A stretch of DNA of 64,000 nucleotides from Agarivorans sp. Toyoura001 (GCF_005405585.1 NZ_BJEQ01000002.1:186001-250000); one strand, 5' to 3'; numbered from the stretch's first letter, positions 24,817 through 35,356 are shown. Numbers and translations are program-made. Notes: generated from the sequence alone by a model not told the origin.

Positions 24817-27800
24817 TTAGTCTGCGATAATACTAAGCGTCACCAGCATTTTTCCACTTTGTTTATCTAAGGCCTGCCGCTGTACAAAGGTACGATCTAT
24901 AGGCAAACCATTTAGCTCGGTAAGCACATCTTTCACGGCAATAGCACGCTGTTCAGCAAAGGCTTCTAGCTCGGCCTCACTCAGTTCAATCAAATCAACT
25001 AAACGCTGATACCACAAGCTGTGCAGTTCCATATTTAGGTTATCGGGATTAAGTCTTTGTTGCTCTTTTAAGCTTTCGGTGATCTGCTGACGATCTTTCG
25101 TTCTAGATGCCTCATCGAGCTGTTGCTGAGCTAAATTAACCATCGCCGTACGCAGACTACGGTTGTCTAACACGGCACTGAGGTTAATAGTGTTTAAGGG
25201 CATATCTACATTCGCACTGGCAACTAATTGTTCTGCCAAGGCTTGACGTTTTAGTGCAGGAATATCTTGAGCGGCATTTATAGAGCCCACGACACCAATT
25301 TTAAGCTGCGGGCGCTTTTTCAAGCCCTCAGCTAATTGGCTAAGTTGGCTAAGTTGTTGCTCTTCAATCTCGCTACTGCCAGCGGTAAAACTCACCTGGT
25401 TTAAAGTATCATCACTACCAATCAACGAGCCTATAAGCGCAAACGGCGAGGTGATAATTTTTTTCAAGGCTCCACCAAGTGCTTTAAATACCAAACCCGC
25501 CACATTAAAGTCGGGATCGTTTACGTCACCACTCACTTCTAAACCTAAATCAATCACCCCTTGATCGTCTTCCAGTAAGGCAATGGCCAACTCAACGGGT
25601 AGCGAGGTAGCTTTATCACTATCGGTACGTTTACCTAGTTGCAACTGCTCAATGTAGACTTGGTTACTGCCTTGCAATTGATTTTGCTTAAGCTTGTAAG
25701 CCAGCGCCAAAGACATTTGCCCCCGCTCAATCACGTATCCCGCATAGGTACCAGAATAGGCATTTAGCCGAGTAAGCTCTAAGTGTTTAAAGTCTAACGC
25801 AGCATCAAAAGCAGGTTGTTCAGCCAACGGCGCAACGTTACCAGCAAAACTTACTGGTGCGTAACCATCAACTTCACCACTTAAACTCACATCCGCGGGA
25901 TGATCGGGATCTTGGCTCAGGCGGCCAATTTTACCGGCGACTTTTTCTATTTTAGCGGCAAAGTTGGGGCTTAAAGAGAAATCGGCAAAGTCGACTAAGC
26001 CTTGGCTAAATTGAGTTTGCTCAATACTAATTTGCCAAGCCTCTGACTCTTCTTCTGAAGACACCACTTGCTCCGAAGGTTCCGCAGACTGAGTTGATTG
26101 CTCACTGCTTTTAACGATGCCGGCGAGATTAGTCGAAAAATCTTCAGAGATTTGAATTAAGAAATAGGGTTGAATAAAGTTAAGCTCACCAAGCACAATT
26201 GTTTGCTCGGCGGTATTAAGCGCAAACCGGCTTACATTAAACTCTGCCCACTTAAGTAAATCAGCTTGGGCACGCGCGTCTTTTAAGTGCAGTTTATTCA
26301 CACTCAAAGGCCCTTGCATGTTGATATCAAAGCCTTCTTGCCAATTAAGCCCTAGCTGCATCTCGGTGCTAAACAGCGCCGACTGCATATTAAGTTCGGT
26401 ATACTGAGCGATATGAGGCTGATAAAAAGCTAAATCAAGCTGGTCTATTTGCACGGCCAACTCTGCGCTTTTCTCGGCAATCGCAAACTCACCACCAAGA
26501 ACCAATTCACCGCCCTGGGCGGCTGCTAAAGTCGCTGCCAAGCTAATTGGCTTGCTCAGGCTCGATGCTATGTTTTCAACGATAATAGACGGCGCAGAAA
26601 GTTGATGTTTAAGCGTTTCACCGGAGAAAGGTTCACTAAAACTAAAAGATGAATCGCTGGCATTGATGACATCAATACTCACCAACCAGTCAGCATTGTT
26701 GGTCTCCAACTCAGCGTCTGCTTGAGCTGCATTCTCGGTATCAAGTGTTAGAGAATCTGGTTTGCTAGTTTGACTAGGCTCAGTTTGTGTCAGTTCATTT
26801 TGTTGATATTTAGGCTGCGTAAGGTCGCCAGCTGCTGGCTCTATGCCCAATTGCTCTAGTACATCAAGATTGCCGTCTTGATCAATGCTGGCCTTTAAAG
26901 CCAAGCCTTGGCTGGTGATCTCTCCAATGGCAACGTTTTGCTGACTTAAGTCAACATCAATGGCTTGAGCAGAGAGAGCTTCTAAGGCTAACCACGCTTC
27001 TTGTTCGGGCCCTTCAGGCGCTGTTAAGCTTAACTTAGATATGCTGACCTTACCTTGCTCAGTATTTAGCAAAAAGTCGTCTGCAAAACCGATACTTAAA
27101 TGGCTGCTTAGCGCTAGCTCACCACTGTCCACTTGCAGCTGAACAAACGGAGCGTACCACTTCTCTAATTGGGTCAAAGGCAAATCACTTAAACTAAACT
27201 CGCCCGCTAAACGCTGCTCTAAACCCAGTAAACTGAATCGAGCGTCTAAGGAACTAGCTTGATACAACTTTGCCTGCAAAGACAACTCGGTAGTTTGCTG
27301 CATATCGCTAGAGAATGGCCCTACTTCCAATTGCTGTAAACTTAGCGAATGGGTTTTCTGCTGCCCTAACCAGGATTCGCCCAAAATAAATGTAAAAGCG
27401 TTTCCGGTGATGCTATTTAAAGAAATCAGCCAAGGTGAGCTTTGCGGTTCTTCAGTAGTTTGCTCTGCTAATTCCGGCTCGTTTTGCTCTTGAGTGGGCT
27501 CATCTGTTTGAGTTTCTGCCAGTAATTTTTCAAAATGAAACCAGTCAGTCCAATCCAATTGTGAATGCTTATCAAAGCTCGCTCTCAGCATGCCTTCAGA
27601 TAGCGATATGTCACCTAAATCAAGCTGCTGTTGCTGCAAGTTAAAAGCAATATTGTTTAAAGAAAAAGCGTTAAATTGAGATCGCGTTTGATCAAAGGCT
27701 TGCACTTCAAAGTCAGTAATCTCCAGCGAGCCTTGCTCAGTGGTAAATTGAAACAACTCTTGATAATCAATCAAGTAATTGGAACTGAGTGATACCGCAC

Positions 27801-28602
27801 CTTGGGTAATTCGTAAATCGGTATAGGGACGTAAAAAGCTAAAAACATGAGGTAACTGAAACTGCTCCAAACTAACGTTTCCAGAGACTCTAGAGGCAGG
27901 TAAATCTAGATTGCCACTCCACGCTAAACGTCCCTTTTCCCCCACTTGTGCATCAATGCTGTAACCATTGGCGCCGTCTCCTGTTTTTTGGGTATAAAAG
28001 TCGCTGAGGGATAAATCAAATTCTGATATAGCAAAGTCCACCGCTTCCTCAGGAAGCTTATCACTCAGTTTTAACTGGGCATTTCGTAAAGTGAACTGTT
28101 TAACCCGTAAGCGAGGTACAGGGCTAGTTGGATTATCTGCTGACGACTCCGCTAGAGTAGCGTCGGCAGCAGGCGGAAATAAACTATCGATATTCAAAGC
28201 GCCGTTTTTCAAACGGCTTAAATGGAAAAACAAACCATCTAATTCTAACTTTTCAAAGTTCCAACTCCAGTAAAATAAGGAGCTTAAGGTAAAGTCGATG
28301 TATAAACGTTCAAAGCTAAATAAAGGCTCGGTTTGTTCCGATGCCGTTTCGTGAATAGCAAACTGACGTAAAGTTAACGACATTTTTAAGGGGTGGTAAG
28401 AAACCTGTTGCACTGTAACCGGATGGCCACTACTGGCGGTAAGTTGTGTTTCTAATTGTTGCTTAATGATCCAAGGGAGCAGGCTTAAAGATAACACCAA
28501 ATAAACAAAAAATACCGCCGCTAAATAAACCGCTGCTTTTTGCCAGCGATTTGATCCCTGCCAACGCTTTTTAACTTGCCCGATCCATGCGGCCGCGATC
28601 AT
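24817..28602 (-). CDS. giant AsmA-like DUF748 envelope protein
   Basis: 1261 residues. A single N-terminal membrane helix (about residues 25-46) anchors a long periplasmic part with repeated AsmA/DUF748 motifs such as FSFERLYIDFTLSSLFYWSWNFEKLELDG. Homologues of the AsmA superfamily (YhdP, TamB, YdbH) form beta-groove bridges that move phospholipids between the membranes, which is my inferred role. A weakly OmpA-like stretch near the C-terminus (LKIGVVGSINAAQDIPALKRQALAEQL) may touch peptidoglycan. Two glutamate/serine-rich low-complexity loops interrupt the repeats. It precedes a LysE gene on the same strand but is probably its own unit. Confidence 0.85.
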   Translation of the reverse strand: MIAAAWIGQVKKRWQGSNRWQKAAVYLAAVFFVYLVLSLSLLPWIIKQQLETQLTASSGHPVTVQQVSYHPLKMSLTLRQFAIHETASEQTEPLFSFERLYIDFTLSSLFYWSWNFEKLELDGLFFHLSRLKNGALNIDSLFPPAADATLAESSADNPTSPVPRLRVKQFTLRNAQLKLSDKLPEEAVDFAISEFDLSLSDFYTQKTGDGANGYSIDAQVGEKGRLAWSGNLDLPASRVSGNVSLEQFQLPHVFSFLRPYTDLRITQGAVSLSSNYLIDYQELFQFTTEQGSLEITDFEVQAFDQTRSQFNAFSLNNIAFNLQQQQLDLGDISLSEGMLRASFDKHSQLDWTDWFHFEKLLAETQTDEPTQEQNEPELAEQTTEEPQSSPWLISLNSITGNAFTFILGESWLGQQKTHSLSLQQLEVGPFSSDMQQTTELSLQAKLYQASSLDARFSLLGLEQRLAGEFSLSDLPLTQLEKWYAPFVQLQVDSGELALSSHLSIGFADDFLLNTEQGKVSISKLSLTAPEGPEQEAWLALEALSAQAIDVDLSQQNVAIGEITSQGLALKASIDQDGNLDVLEQLGIEPAAGDLTQPKYQQNELTQTEPSQTSKPDSLTLDTENAAQADAELETNNADWLVSIDVINASDSSFSFSEPFSGETLKHQLSAPSIIVENIASSLSKPISLAATLAAAQGGELVLGGEFAIAEKSAELAVQIDQLDLAFYQPHIAQYTELNMQSALFSTEMQLGLNWQEGFDINMQGPLSVNKLHLKDARAQADLLKWAEFNVSRFALNTAEQTIVLGELNFIQPYFLIQISEDFSTNLAGIVKSSEQSTQSAEPSEQVVSSEEESEAWQISIEQTQFSQGLVDFADFSLSPNFAAKIEKVAGKIGRLSQDPDHPADVSLSGEVDGYAPVSFAGNVAPLAEQPAFDAALDFKHLELTRLNAYSGTYAGYVIERGQMSLALAYKLKQNQLQGSNQVYIEQLQLGKRTDSDKATSLPVELAIALLEDDQGVIDLGLEVSGDVNDPDFNVAGLVFKALGGALKKIITSPFALIGSLIGSDDTLNQVSFTAGSSEIEEQQLSQLSQLAEGLKKRPQLKIGVVGSINAAQDIPALKRQALAEQLVASANVDMPLNTINLSAVLDNRSLRTAMVNLAQQQLDEASRTKDRQQITESLKEQQRLNPDNLNMELHSLWYQRLVDLIELSEAELEAFAEQRAIAVKDVLTELNGLPIDRTFVQRQALDKQSGKMLVTLSIIAD

Positions 28603-28630
28603 AGCGCTCCCATTACATTGTTAATACTTA

Positions 28631-29257
28631 CTAGTTTCGACTACTAAATAGCAAACGAATTCCCAAACCCACTAAAACAACGCCCATTGTGCGGTCAAAC
28701 CAATGGCCTACCTGCAAAAACTTACGGCGAACTCGCGCGGTACTAAACACCCATGAGATCATTATAAACCATAGCGCGGTGGCAAAAACCATATATAAAC
28801 CATAGCCTAACTGCACTAGCATTGGGGTACTTGGGTTGATCACTACGGTAAATAAAGACAAGAAAAATAAAGTCGCTTTTGGGTTTAAGCCATTAGTCAT
28901 AAAGCCACTCAAAAAAGCGCTGCCATCACTTGTACTCAAACCTTGCTCGGCTTCAATATCTTGGTCATTACGGCGCTTTGCGCGTAAACCTTGAATACCA
29001 ATCCAAATCAAATAGGCTGCTCCCAGCCATTTAATGACATTAAACAGCCAAATAGATTGCGAGATGATTAAGCCAATACCTAACACCGAGTAAACCACAT
29101 GCACCATAATGCCGCAGCCTACGCCAATAGAAGTGAATATGGCGGCTCTACGCCCTAGTGATATGCTGTTTTTAAGCACTACCGCTAAGTCTGGTCCAGG
29201 AGATGCCACTGCTAAAAGATGAACAAGCACTACGGTTAAAAATTCGGTCCAATACAC
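28631..29257 (-). CDS. LysE/RhtB family amino acid exporter
   Basis: 208 residues with six membrane helices. The N-terminal VASPGPDLAVVLKNSISLGRR is the RhtB signature, and FMTNGLNPKATLFFLSLF the second conserved block. It likely exports an amino acid or homoserine lactone-type compound; the substrate is not readable from sequence. It lies 28 bp upstream of the AsmA-like gene on the minus strand. Confidence 0.9.
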   Translation of the reverse strand: MYWTEFLTVVLVHLLAVASPGPDLAVVLKNSISLGRRAAIFTSIGVGCGIMVHVVYSVLGIGLIISQSIWLFNVIKWLGAAYLIWIGIQGLRAKRRNDQDIEAEQGLSTSDGSAFLSGFMTNGLNPKATLFFLSLFTVVINPSTPMLVQLGYGLYMVFATALWFIMISWVFSTARVRRKFLQVGHWFDRTMGVVLVGLGIRLLFSSRN

Positions 29258-29506
29258 TGCGTTTTCCCTATCTACAGTTAGCGACTACTAATAAGCCATA
29301 TAATAAACAATACTAAACAGCATAGGTGTGAAAAATCCATCTACAATTGCAAGCAACTCTAGTAAAACGATAAAACTATGTTAAATAATTAGATAAAATA
29401 AAAACCTTAGCAGCTTCAAGCTGTTAATTTGTTATATTAACTTTATAGAGTTCAGCTTTATATGACCAAGTAGTTAGAGTCAACCGAGTTTCTAGGGAAG
29501 TCAGTT

Positions 29507-30751
29507 ATGCAAAAAGTTCTCATTGTAGAAGACAGTCCAACCGTTCTAAAAATTCTTAGGCATTTGTCTTCCCGTTTAAAACATTTAGAGCCAATTTTTG
29601 CATCTAACCTAGAACAGGCTAAGCAGCTCTACGCTGAACAACCCACGCGCTTTTTTGCAGCACTGGCCGATTTTAACTTACCTGATGCCCCCAATGGCGA
29701 GTTAATTGATTTTCTGCTTGAAAAAAAGCTGCCAACGGTAGTGCTGTCAGGTTCTTTTAATGAGCAAACTCAGTCTTTGCTCATTATCAAAGGCGTGGTT
29801 GATTATGTATTAAAAGAAGGCCGTTATTCTTACGAATTAGCCTTTGATACGCTAAATCAACTATACATCAATCAAAACACCAAAGTGCTGGTTGCTGAAG
29901 ACTCTGACCTTGCTAGAAAACACATCTGTAGCTTACTACAACGCCATTTATTTAAAGTGATTGAGGCAATCGATGGCGTTGAGGCCTTTGAACTCTTGCA
30001 ACAAGATCCAGACATTAAATTACTGATCAGCGATTACCAAATGCCCAATATGGATGGTTATCAGTTGGTTCAAAAAGTTCGCCATGAAATGGGCCAACGA
30101 CGAATTAGTATTTTAGGTTTGTCATCGGCAGATAATGCCACTGTGTCGAGCAAGTTCATTAAAAACGGCGCTAATGACTACTTACATAAACCTTTTTCGA
30201 TTGAAGAGTTTCAGTGCCGGGTTAACCACAGTTTGCACACTTTAGCCTTAGTTGAAAAACTCGAAAAAGCGGCCTACCAAGACTACCTAACAGCCATTCC
30301 TAATCGACGTTATTTTGTCGAACATGGCAGAAAGCAACATCAGAGTGCCCAAGATAAAAATAGCCAGTTTGCGGTAGCGGTATTAGATATTGACCACTTC
30401 AAAAAGTTTAATGATAAATACGGCCACGAAGCGGGTGACGCGGTGCTTATTCACTTTTCTAGCCTATTAAAGGCAGGCTTATCTAACTTTCTGTTTGCCC
30501 GCACTGGCGGCGAAGAATTTAGTGTAGCCTGTGCAGGCTTAAGCAACGAGCAAGCTTACCAGTTACTCGACGCCTTTCGCGCTCAGGTCGCTGCAACCGA
30601 ATTTAACTATAACGATACGCCCTTATCAATTAGCGTGAGCATAGGCGTAACTAACCAGCTACAAGAGCATTTAGAATCCCAACTTAATCATGCAGATGAG
30701 CTTCTGTATAATGCAAAAAGTGCTGGCCGTAACATTGTAGTCGGCGATTAA
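29507..30751 (+). CDS. double-receiver diguanylate cyclase (REC-REC-GGDEF)
   Basis: 414 residues. Receiver 1 (about 1-118) has the VEDSP acidic pocket and phosphoacceptor D55 in ALADFNLP. Receiver 2 (about 126-240) has VAEDSD, D176 in LISDYQMPNMDGYQL and a KPF lysine. The GGDEF domain (about 255-414) has an active GGEEF loop (334-338) and DIDHFKKFNDKYGHEAGD. It should make c-di-GMP when phosphorylated, and the two receivers suggest integration of two inputs. No kinase is adjacent. It is tail-to-tail with the HD-GYP gene with only two bases between stop codons. Confidence 0.92.
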   Translation: MQKVLIVEDSPTVLKILRHLSSRLKHLEPIFASNLEQAKQLYAEQPTRFFAALADFNLPDAPNGELIDFLLEKKLPTVVLSGSFNEQTQSLLIIKGVVDYVLKEGRYSYELAFDTLNQLYINQNTKVLVAEDSDLARKHICSLLQRHLFKVIEAIDGVEAFELLQQDPDIKLLISDYQMPNMDGYQLVQKVRHEMGQRRISILGLSSADNATVSSKFIKNGANDYLHKPFSIEEFQCRVNHSLHTLALVEKLEKAAYQDYLTAIPNRRYFVEHGRKQHQSAQDKNSQFAVAVLDIDHFKKFNDKYGHEAGDAVLIHFSSLLKAGLSNFLFARTGGEEFSVACAGLSNEQAYQLLDAFRAQVAATEFNYNDTPLSISVSIGVTNQLQEHLESQLNHADELLYNAKSAGRNIVVGD

Positions 30752-30753
30752 CC

Positions 30754-33681
30754 TTAAGTGGTTTCGGGCAGGTAGTCGTTAATATTAATATCGTCTATCT
30801 GCTCGGCTTTCAAAAATTGCTTGGCGTACTCTAAGTAGACCCCTGATTCCAAAAACAAGCGGAAAATGTCTGCATCGATGTGCTGGTCTTTACACATAAA
30901 GCCCATGATTTTTAGCGACTGACTTAGGTTTTTACCTTTCTTGTAAGGCCGATCAACGGCGGTTAAGGCTTCAAAAATATCCGCTACTGCCATCATTCTC
31001 GCAGTGGCAGGCATCTGTTCTTTAGTTAAGCGTTTCGGGTAACCACTGCCGTCCATCTTCTCATGATGGCCTCCGGCTATTTCAGGCACCAACCTAAGAT
31101 GGTCTGGGAAGGGCAATTTCTCCAGCATGATAATGGTTTGTACAATATGGTCATTAATTTTGTAGCGCTCTTCTTCACTCAAAGTGCCGCGAGCAATGCT
31201 TAAATTGTATAGCTCTCCACGATTATATTTGTATTTCGGCACATTCAGTTTGAATCCCCATGGATTATCTTCGGTAATAATCTCATCGTCGCGGCGGTGG
31301 ATAATGTGCTCAGCTTTATCGTCGATCAACTTCTCAGTGGCTGGCAAACTTTGTGTTACTGCTGCGCGTCGGTCTAACTCCATATGTGATAAACCTAAGC
31401 GATCGTCTATCGTTCTTTGCCAGGTGCGCTGGGCAATTACCTTTAATCGTTCTACATCTTCGCCGCCCATAAACTCGCCACCAATATTAGATTTAGCAAC
31501 AAAGGCAAACTCTTCGTCTAATGCCACTAACTGAGCATCAAGTTTACTCTGCAATTTAACTTGCTCATCGTCGCCAACGCCTTTAGCTACTTCTTGCCAA
31601 TAATCTAATTGAGCATCGCGCTTAAGCACTTCAAAACGCATTCTAATCTCGTGAATACGGTCATAAATAGTTTCTAGTTTAGTGGCTTTGTCTACCACAT
31701 ATTCTGGGGTGGTTACCTTGCCACAGTCGTGCAACCAACTGGCAATATACAATTCCTCCCACTGTGCTTCGCTCATAACAAAATCGGCGAATATGCCTTG
31801 CTGTTGCTCTACTGCAGCACTCGCCAGCATTTTGGTTAGCTCTGGCACGCGTTGGCAATGGCCGCCGGTATACGGCGATTTAGCATCAATCGCGCCAGCG
31901 GTTAGTTTAATAAAGGCTTCCAAAAGGTGTTTTTGTGACTCAATTAAGTGCCTGTTTTCAATGGCTATGGTAACTACACTGCTTAAGGCATCGATAAACG
32001 ACAATACTCGCGGCGAGATATTTGCCTGATGGCGACTAAAGCTAGCGATCATGCCCACCAATTTGTTATCTCGATTAATAAGCGGTGACACCACCAAATT
32101 AAGCTCGCTCCCTTGAAGCTCAAATTGCTTATATTTAGTGGTTGAGGACGTCGTTGAATCTAATAGTTGCTGAACCAGGGGTTGCGACAAGGTATCGGTA
32201 TAAGCAAATTCTTGTGGTAGTTCAAAATCTTCAAGAGCCATGGTTTGCAGTACAAACTTATCGTCTTGTTTTAACCAAATAGCCCCATGATTCATATCCA
32301 AAATGGTCTGCATTTCTTGCACACATTTATCAAGCAACCGTCCAAAGTTATCTTCTTCACCAAGCATGGTAGAGACATCGGCAAATTGCTTAATGGTTTT
32401 CTTGAGCTGCTCAGTAATGCGACTGAGCTGGTGAACCTCTAGCACCACCGAATTCACTTGTTTAGTGGCATCAAAATCAAAGGCCATAATGGCTTCGTTT
32501 TGGATCATCAGTTCGCGCAGCGGCTTAGCTACCAACCTGGATACGTACCAAGCAATAGGAATAGAAATCAACACAATAAAAATACTAAAAATTACCGATT
32601 GATCGCGCGCCGCTCGCGCATCCATCAATACTTCATCTTCGGGAGATGCCAAACCAAGGTAATAATTATCTACTTTTAAGTTCTCGCGACTAGCATTCAC
32701 ATCTAAGGTAAGTTTAATAATCTGCCCTATCCAGTCTTCCTGCTTACCTTTAATGATAAAGCTTCCAGAGCCCACCGTATCTAAATGCCCAGCCAGTTGA
32801 GAAAGTACCCCTAAATCTTGTTTATCCAAGCGCGGTAAAATCACTTCTTCTTCATTCATTTGAAGATTTTCACCTATCCATGAAGGCTGCTGATGGGCCA
32901 ATACCGAGTATTGGTTGTTAAACATCACCAATTGAGAAGAAGGGCTAATAAGGTTTTTATTTAAACTTTGAGAGACGCTAGCGAGCGTAATATCAGCGCC
33001 TACCACCATATTGCTATTTTTATTAGCATGGGCAAAGGTTACCCCCACCTCTTTGGTGGTGTAAAAGATATATGGGTCGGTGGCCACCAAACCTGGGCTT
33101 TGCATGGCAAGTTGATACCAAGGCCGTTCACGGGGATCGAGCTGATAAACACGTTCAATTTGATCTTTTAAAGGTTTAAGTTCTTCGTCGTAAAAGTTAT
33201 TGCTTGATTGGCCATTGGTGATTTTGGTCACTAATACCACAGAATTTTGTGGCGCTTGCACTAACTCTCGCTTTGCAGAAGTGTCTAAAGGGCGTACTAA
33301 ATAGAAATCGCCGTTGGCATACCCCATATACACAGCCGATAATCCGCGTTGTTGGCTTAGCGTGGCGTAGATCATAGGCAACCAACTTTGCTGGCTGTTG
33401 TCCACTTGCTGCATCTTTAAATCCATAGCCGCCAAGCTATGCACAAAGTTTTGCGCTGGGAACATCACGCCTTCAAGTTCAGACACTGTTGCTCGGCCAA
33501 CTTGCCCTAAAGCACGCGCCTGATTTTCAGCCACAATATCGCTGGTATGGAAATAATTAAGGGTGCCAATCACTAATCCGCTAGTGATAAGCATCAAGAT
33601 CATAACGCTGACTAAATGAATATGAAATGAAAAGCGCCGCTTCGAATCAGCACTCTTCTGCGCGAGAGAAACCATTTTCAA
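30754..33681 (-). CDS. Cache-HAMP-GAF-HD-GYP c-di-GMP phosphodiesterase
   Basis: 975 residues. A first membrane helix (about 21-43), a large periplasmic Cache-type sensor (about 45-355), a second helix (about 360-380), a HAMP segment, a GAF domain (about 440-590) and an HD-GYP output (about 600-960). The HD pair (WLHDCGKVTTPEYV, near 650) and the GYP loop (HHEKMDGSGYP, near 868) are intact, so the enzyme should hydrolyse c-di-GMP. It senses an extracytoplasmic ligand that is not identifiable. It is convergent with the diguanylate cyclase gene, a possible opposed pair. Confidence 0.92.
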   Translation of the reverse strand: MKMVSLAQKSADSKRRFSFHIHLVSVMILMLITSGLVIGTLNYFHTSDIVAENQARALGQVGRATVSELEGVMFPAQNFVHSLAAMDLKMQQVDNSQQSWLPMIYATLSQQRGLSAVYMGYANGDFYLVRPLDTSAKRELVQAPQNSVVLVTKITNGQSSNNFYDEELKPLKDQIERVYQLDPRERPWYQLAMQSPGLVATDPYIFYTTKEVGVTFAHANKNSNMVVGADITLASVSQSLNKNLISPSSQLVMFNNQYSVLAHQQPSWIGENLQMNEEEVILPRLDKQDLGVLSQLAGHLDTVGSGSFIIKGKQEDWIGQIIKLTLDVNASRENLKVDNYYLGLASPEDEVLMDARAARDQSVIFSIFIVLISIPIAWYVSRLVAKPLRELMIQNEAIMAFDFDATKQVNSVVLEVHQLSRITEQLKKTIKQFADVSTMLGEEDNFGRLLDKCVQEMQTILDMNHGAIWLKQDDKFVLQTMALEDFELPQEFAYTDTLSQPLVQQLLDSTTSSTTKYKQFELQGSELNLVVSPLINRDNKLVGMIASFSRHQANISPRVLSFIDALSSVVTIAIENRHLIESQKHLLEAFIKLTAGAIDAKSPYTGGHCQRVPELTKMLASAAVEQQQGIFADFVMSEAQWEELYIASWLHDCGKVTTPEYVVDKATKLETIYDRIHEIRMRFEVLKRDAQLDYWQEVAKGVGDDEQVKLQSKLDAQLVALDEEFAFVAKSNIGGEFMGGEDVERLKVIAQRTWQRTIDDRLGLSHMELDRRAAVTQSLPATEKLIDDKAEHIIHRRDDEIITEDNPWGFKLNVPKYKYNRGELYNLSIARGTLSEEERYKINDHIVQTIIMLEKLPFPDHLRLVPEIAGGHHEKMDGSGYPKRLTKEQMPATARMMAVADIFEALTAVDRPYKKGKNLSQSLKIMGFMCKDQHIDADIFRLFLESGVYLEYAKQFLKAEQIDDININDYLPETT

Positions 33682-33899
33682 TCCTTTGCTAGGCTTAATA
33701 TCTAACTACTCAACTATGACAACCGCTAGCGAGAGTAGCAAGTAAAAATGGTTGTTTTTTATACCCTTATCAAATGAATCAAGGATTTAGGGCCAGCCAC
33801 TACTCTCCTGAAATTGATAATGCGTATATCCAGCCACATGATGTTTGTTTCGCTAAAAATAAAAACGCAGATTAAAACGCAATAAAGCGGCGATCCTTA

Positions 33900-33928
33900 A
33901 TGTGAGCAGCGCCGTTTACGGTTATAAT
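33900..33928 (+). promoter_or_regulatory. candidate promoter for the DEAD-box helicase
   Basis: A perfect TATAAT at 33923-33928 stands 32 bases before the TTG start. The -35 region (ATGTGA around 33900) matches the consensus poorly. Confidence 0.4.
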
Positions 33929-33960
33929 CTGAGTCACATTTATCATTTGAGAGTAACAAC

Positions 33961-35310
33961 TTGCAGTTTTCTGAATTTGGCTTAGATCCCCGCCTAAATA
34001 AAACCATTGAACACCTTGGCTTTACTGAAGCCACCGAAATCCAAACTCGGGCGATTCCCGCGGCAATGGCTGGCAAAGATCTACTCGCCTCTTCAAAAAC
34101 CGGCTCAGGGAAAACCCTCGCCTATTTGTTACCTGCCATGCAGCGCATGTTAAAGACTCGAGCCTTATCTAAACGTGACGCTCGAATGCTTATTCTCACC
34201 CCTACTCGTGAGCTTGCTAAACAAGTATTTGCCCAACTACGTTTGTTAATTGCCAATACTCAAACACGCGCCTGTTTAATTACTGGTGGCGAAAACTTTA
34301 ATGATCAAAGTAAGTTGTTACGCAAAGATCCTCAAGTGGTCGTGGCAACGCCAGGCCGCTTAGCGGATCACCTAAGTAAGCGCCATTTATTCTTAGAAGG
34401 TTTAGAACTGCTTATTTTAGATGAGGCAGACCGCATGTTAGATCTTGGTTTTGCCGAGCAACTGAAAATTGTTGATAAAGCTGCCAACCATAGAAAACGT
34501 CAAACTTTAATGTTCTCGGCAACTCTTGATGATGCCGCGATCAACCAGTTTGCCTTAAACTTACTGAAAGCCCCGGAGCGGATTGCAGTAGGCTTTAGCT
34601 TTACCCAACACCAAGATATTCAGCAGCAGTTTTTATTAAGTGATCACCTAGACCACAAACAACTGCAGCTAGCAGAGATCTTAAAACAAGATTCAGTAAA
34701 ACAAGCCATTGTGTTCACTGCTACCCGCGCAGATACTCAGCGATTAGCCGAAGCATTTGGTGAGCAAGGTTTAAGTTGCTCAGCCTTAAACGCCGACTTA
34801 AGCCAAGGTGCGCGAAACAAGATCATGGACGATTTCAGTCGTGGTCATCAAAAAGTATTATTTACTACCGATCTTGCCTCACGTGGTTTGGACATTGTTC
34901 AGGTATCCCACGTGATTAACTTTGATATGCCAAAACATGTTGAAGAATACGTACACCGTATTGGTCGCACTGGCCGCGCGGGTAATCAAGGCCTAGCTTA
35001 TTCTTTAGTGGGACCAAAAGACTGGCATAGCTTCAAAAGTTTAGAAGCTTTGTTAGAGCAAAAAGTAGCGTTTATTACCTTAGACGGTTTAGCGGCTAAG
35101 TTTAAAGGCTTACGTGCACCAAATAACAAAGCTAGCTTTAGTAAGAAACCGCAAAAAGCGAGTCCTAAGAAAACCGCCAAAGTCGGGAAAGCCAAAGTTA
35201 AATCGAACAAAACGTTTGCTGTAGGCACCGATATGGGTGACGCACCGATTGTGCGTCAAAAGAAAGCTATTAACCCAAGCGACATAGATAGTAACGATAA
35301 CGAAGCCTAA
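33961..35310 (+). CDS. DEAD-box ATP-dependent RNA helicase (SrmB/RhlE-like)
   Basis: 449 residues from a TTG start, preceded by GAGAG; the homology (FSEFGLDPRLNKTIEHLGF, the Q-motif region) begins there and no ATG fits. Helicase motifs run in order: SSKTGSGKT, PTRELAKQ, TPGRLADH, DEAD in LILDEADRMLD, SAT in FSATL, and the C-terminal LFTTDLASRGLDI and HRIGRTGRAG. A lysine-rich, basic tail from about 385 resembles SrmB/RhlE tails that bind RNA. It likely acts in ribosome assembly or cold adaptation. Which E. coli paralogue it matches is unclear. Confidence 0.92.
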   Translation: MQFSEFGLDPRLNKTIEHLGFTEATEIQTRAIPAAMAGKDLLASSKTGSGKTLAYLLPAMQRMLKTRALSKRDARMLILTPTRELAKQVFAQLRLLIANTQTRACLITGGENFNDQSKLLRKDPQVVVATPGRLADHLSKRHLFLEGLELLILDEADRMLDLGFAEQLKIVDKAANHRKRQTLMFSATLDDAAINQFALNLLKAPERIAVGFSFTQHQDIQQQFLLSDHLDHKQLQLAEILKQDSVKQAIVFTATRADTQRLAEAFGEQGLSCSALNADLSQGARNKIMDDFSRGHQKVLFTTDLASRGLDIVQVSHVINFDMPKHVEEYVHRIGRTGRAGNQGLAYSLVGPKDWHSFKSLEALLEQKVAFITLDGLAAKFKGLRAPNNKASFSKKPQKASPKKTAKVGKAKVKSNKTFAVGTDMGDAPIVRQKKAINPSDIDSNDNEA

Positions 35311-35317
35311 CAATAAG

Positions 35318-35356
35318 GCCGCAGCTAAACGATAAGCTGCGGCTAGCGCTAGCTTT
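35318..35356 (+). terminator. terminator after the DEAD-box helicase
   Basis: A perfect 9-bp stem GCCGCAGCT/AGCTGCGGC with an 8-nt loop is followed by a smaller CTAGCGCTAG palindrome and TTTTT. Confidence 0.7.
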
